From Parcubacteria bacterium C7867-001 (lineage in GTDB: Bacteria > Patescibacteria > Paceibacteria > UBA9973 > UBA2103): 64,000 bases of DNA. The translations under genes and the position numbers were made by a program. Below are positions 63,008-64,000 of the stretch, in pieces. Under the pieces are notes generated by a model. The model had not been told where the DNA came from. It saw only the letters and a list, made by a program, of their open reading frames with translations, and did not search any database. Position 1 is the stretch's first letter; each line of letters begins with the position of its first letter. The DNA lies in the NCBI GenBank assembly GCA_001189095.1, contig LFCK01000004.1, positions 1-64,000 on the forward strand, written 5' to 3'.

Positions 63008-63436
63008 TTATACCCACGCCGTGAGAATGGCGCCCATGAGGATGAGGGAGACTAGATAGTAGCCGCCTTGGATAAGCCAGAGCTTCCATGGTTTTCCTTC
63101 CCAGATCACGACGCCGAGTGTCACTGGTGCGATAAAGCCAAGCCAGCTCCAGAACGCCCCTTGAAGGGCTGAAGGGAATCCGCCGATACCAAGATAGCTT
63201 TGAGCGAAGACGAGACTGTGAGCAAAAACGTACGCCATGATGAAGGTTGTAATCGCCATCCCAAGATAGCTCATCATCATTTTTCGCTTTATCGCCTTTG
63301 TTAGTACGGCTGGCTTTTCAATACCAACGAGCTTCATCCACTGCTTGCCGAAGAGGGGGCCGTACCACAACGTTCCGAGAACGATGGCGGCAAGCGTGGC
63401 TCCGAATACGGAGAGATAATTAATGGGTACTTCCAT
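63008..63436 (-). CDS. DUF1761-family membrane protein
   Basis: A 142-residue protein with four hydrophobic helices. The N-terminal pattern NYLSVFGATLAAIVLGTLWYGPLFGKQWMKLVG is the DUF1761 signature; helices at about 57-75, 91-108 and 121-140 follow. The function of the family is unknown. It is divergent from the gene at 63494. Confidence 0.82.
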   Translation of the reverse strand: MEVPINYLSVFGATLAAIVLGTLWYGPLFGKQWMKLVGIEKPAVLTKAIKRKMMMSYLGMAITTFIMAYVFAHSLVFAQSYLGIGGFPSALQGAFWSWLGFIAPVTLGVVIWEGKPWKLWLIQGGYYLVSLILMGAILTAWV

Positions 63437-63493
63437 AGGGAAATGTTAGGTTGCTATGCTTCCAGTATATCGCCGCAGGAGGGCAGTGGGTTC

Positions 63494-63955
63494 ATGGGCG
63501 TGCACAATGTCTTGCGTAGCAAAAATTTTGGTTCATACTCCGTGCTTATGGACGGTTTTCGAATCGTCCTATTCGATCTTTCACATACGGGGGAACTCCT
63601 CATGGGAAAACCGAAAGAAAAAGCAGTGCCGTTCGTTGCGGTGCACGCGAACGAAACGTATCGCATCAGTCGCGGAAACGGCGGCGCTGCAGTGTTCCAT
63701 CTGGAAAGCAAGAAGCCGAACGAGCAAATCGCTATTCCGCTTCCACAGCAGCTGTTCACGCTCATTCTCTCGGGCTCGAAGCCCGTCCGTAACAGATACA
63801 AGCTGAAGAACGAAGAGCTCGTCTCTTTTGAGCTTTGCGTTCAGCGCGGTGGTTGTGTCCGTCTCCCAGACGGACGGCTCATCCCGCTCGCCGAGATTGC
63901 CGGTCGCGGCGTCCTTGCGTATGCGGGGCGTAAACCCCAATTGGCTCTCGCTTGA
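63494..63955 (+). CDS. Hypothetical soluble protein
   Basis: A 153-residue protein starting at the ATG at 63494; GGAGG lies 12 nt upstream, a little far. It is beta-rich and basic: SYSVLMDGFRIVLFDLSHTGELL, AVFHLESKKPNEQIAIPLPQQ, VSFELCVQRGGCVRLPDGRLIPLAEI. No membrane segment or catalytic motif is seen and no family is recognised. A terminator (63964-63996) follows. Confidence 0.6.
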   Translation: MGVHNVLRSKNFGSYSVLMDGFRIVLFDLSHTGELLMGKPKEKAVPFVAVHANETYRISRGNGGAAVFHLESKKPNEQIAIPLPQQLFTLILSGSKPVRNRYKLKNEELVSFELCVQRGGCVRLPDGRLIPLAEIAGRGVLAYAGRKPQLALA

Positions 63956-63963
63956 ATAGCATG

Positions 63964-63996
63964 ACCCGCGCCAAAGGCGCGGGTCACTCTTTTTTA
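63964..63996 (+). terminator. Intrinsic terminator
   Basis: ACCCGCGCC-AAA-GGCGCGGGT followed by CACTCTTTTTT, after the stop at 63955. Confidence 0.85.
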
Positions 63997-64000
63997 CGAA

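Noticed and set aside
1..64000. CRISPR array
   Set aside because: No regularly spaced 25-40-nt direct repeats and no cas-like genes were seen.

Overview
The window looks like chromosomal DNA of a member of the Candidate Phyla Radiation (Patescibacteria), most like the Parcubacteria. This is an inference from gene content: very large repeat-rich surface proteins, an O-antigen-ligase-like membrane protein fused to TPRs, LemA/HtpX, RNase J, a short ValS, MurJ, EF4 and compact overlapping genes on both strands. Most of the window is GC-rich by eye. Many chromosomal genes appear to be leaderless, with a TANNNT -10 box 6-8 nt before the start codon. A second set of mostly small genes has canonical -35/-10 promoters, Shine-Dalgarno sites and hairpin terminators.

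Layout. 1-13.5 kb is envelope: a 5'-truncated giant repeat protein, a glycine-rich surface protein, Lnt, a sulfatase-fold protein, and four paralogues of an unrecognised histidine-rich membrane protein. 13.6-18.4 kb holds small membrane proteins, the MsrB/MsrA pair, a VKOR-type oxidase and a bactofilin-like protein. 18.4-25.5 kb holds Nth and MutY, both lacking normal Fe-S ligands, with a structured RNA between them, then RNase J, a peptide-binding protein and SecG. 25.6-31.4 kb holds GroES-GroEL, LemA, HtpX, tRNA-Ser(GGA) with a probably acquired methyltransferase behind it, and RNase P RNA. 31.4-37.4 kb is an operon of the ligase/TPR protein, MurJ and LepA. 37.4-51.3 kb holds FtsB-like, glutaredoxin, Hsp20, PrsW, ValS, TsaD, DHH phosphoesterase, RlmI-like, RlmB, TruB, a quinoprotein-type sugar dehydrogenase and most of the tRNAs.

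From about 51.3 to 61.7 kb, behind tRNA-Ser(CGA), lies an AT-rich integrative element. It carries a large serine recombinase, a rod-shaped RNA, a primase-polymerase/AAA helicase, small proteins, an excisionase-like HTH gene abutting a PHP-SMC-like ATPase (architecture of the TrlF/Ppl antiphage proteins), a CmtR-like metal sensor with a CDF exporter, and TGGTAC repeats. The chromosome resumes with another structured RNA, an alternative-oxidase-like di-iron protein with all six ligands, and small genes.

The strongest candidates for undescribed biology are: the four-paralogue membrane family; two tandem 72-nt RNA units before tRNA-Ser(CGA) that differ by compensatory changes; the element with its rod RNA and PHP-ATPase; and the unclassified structured RNAs at 19.2 and 61.7 kb.
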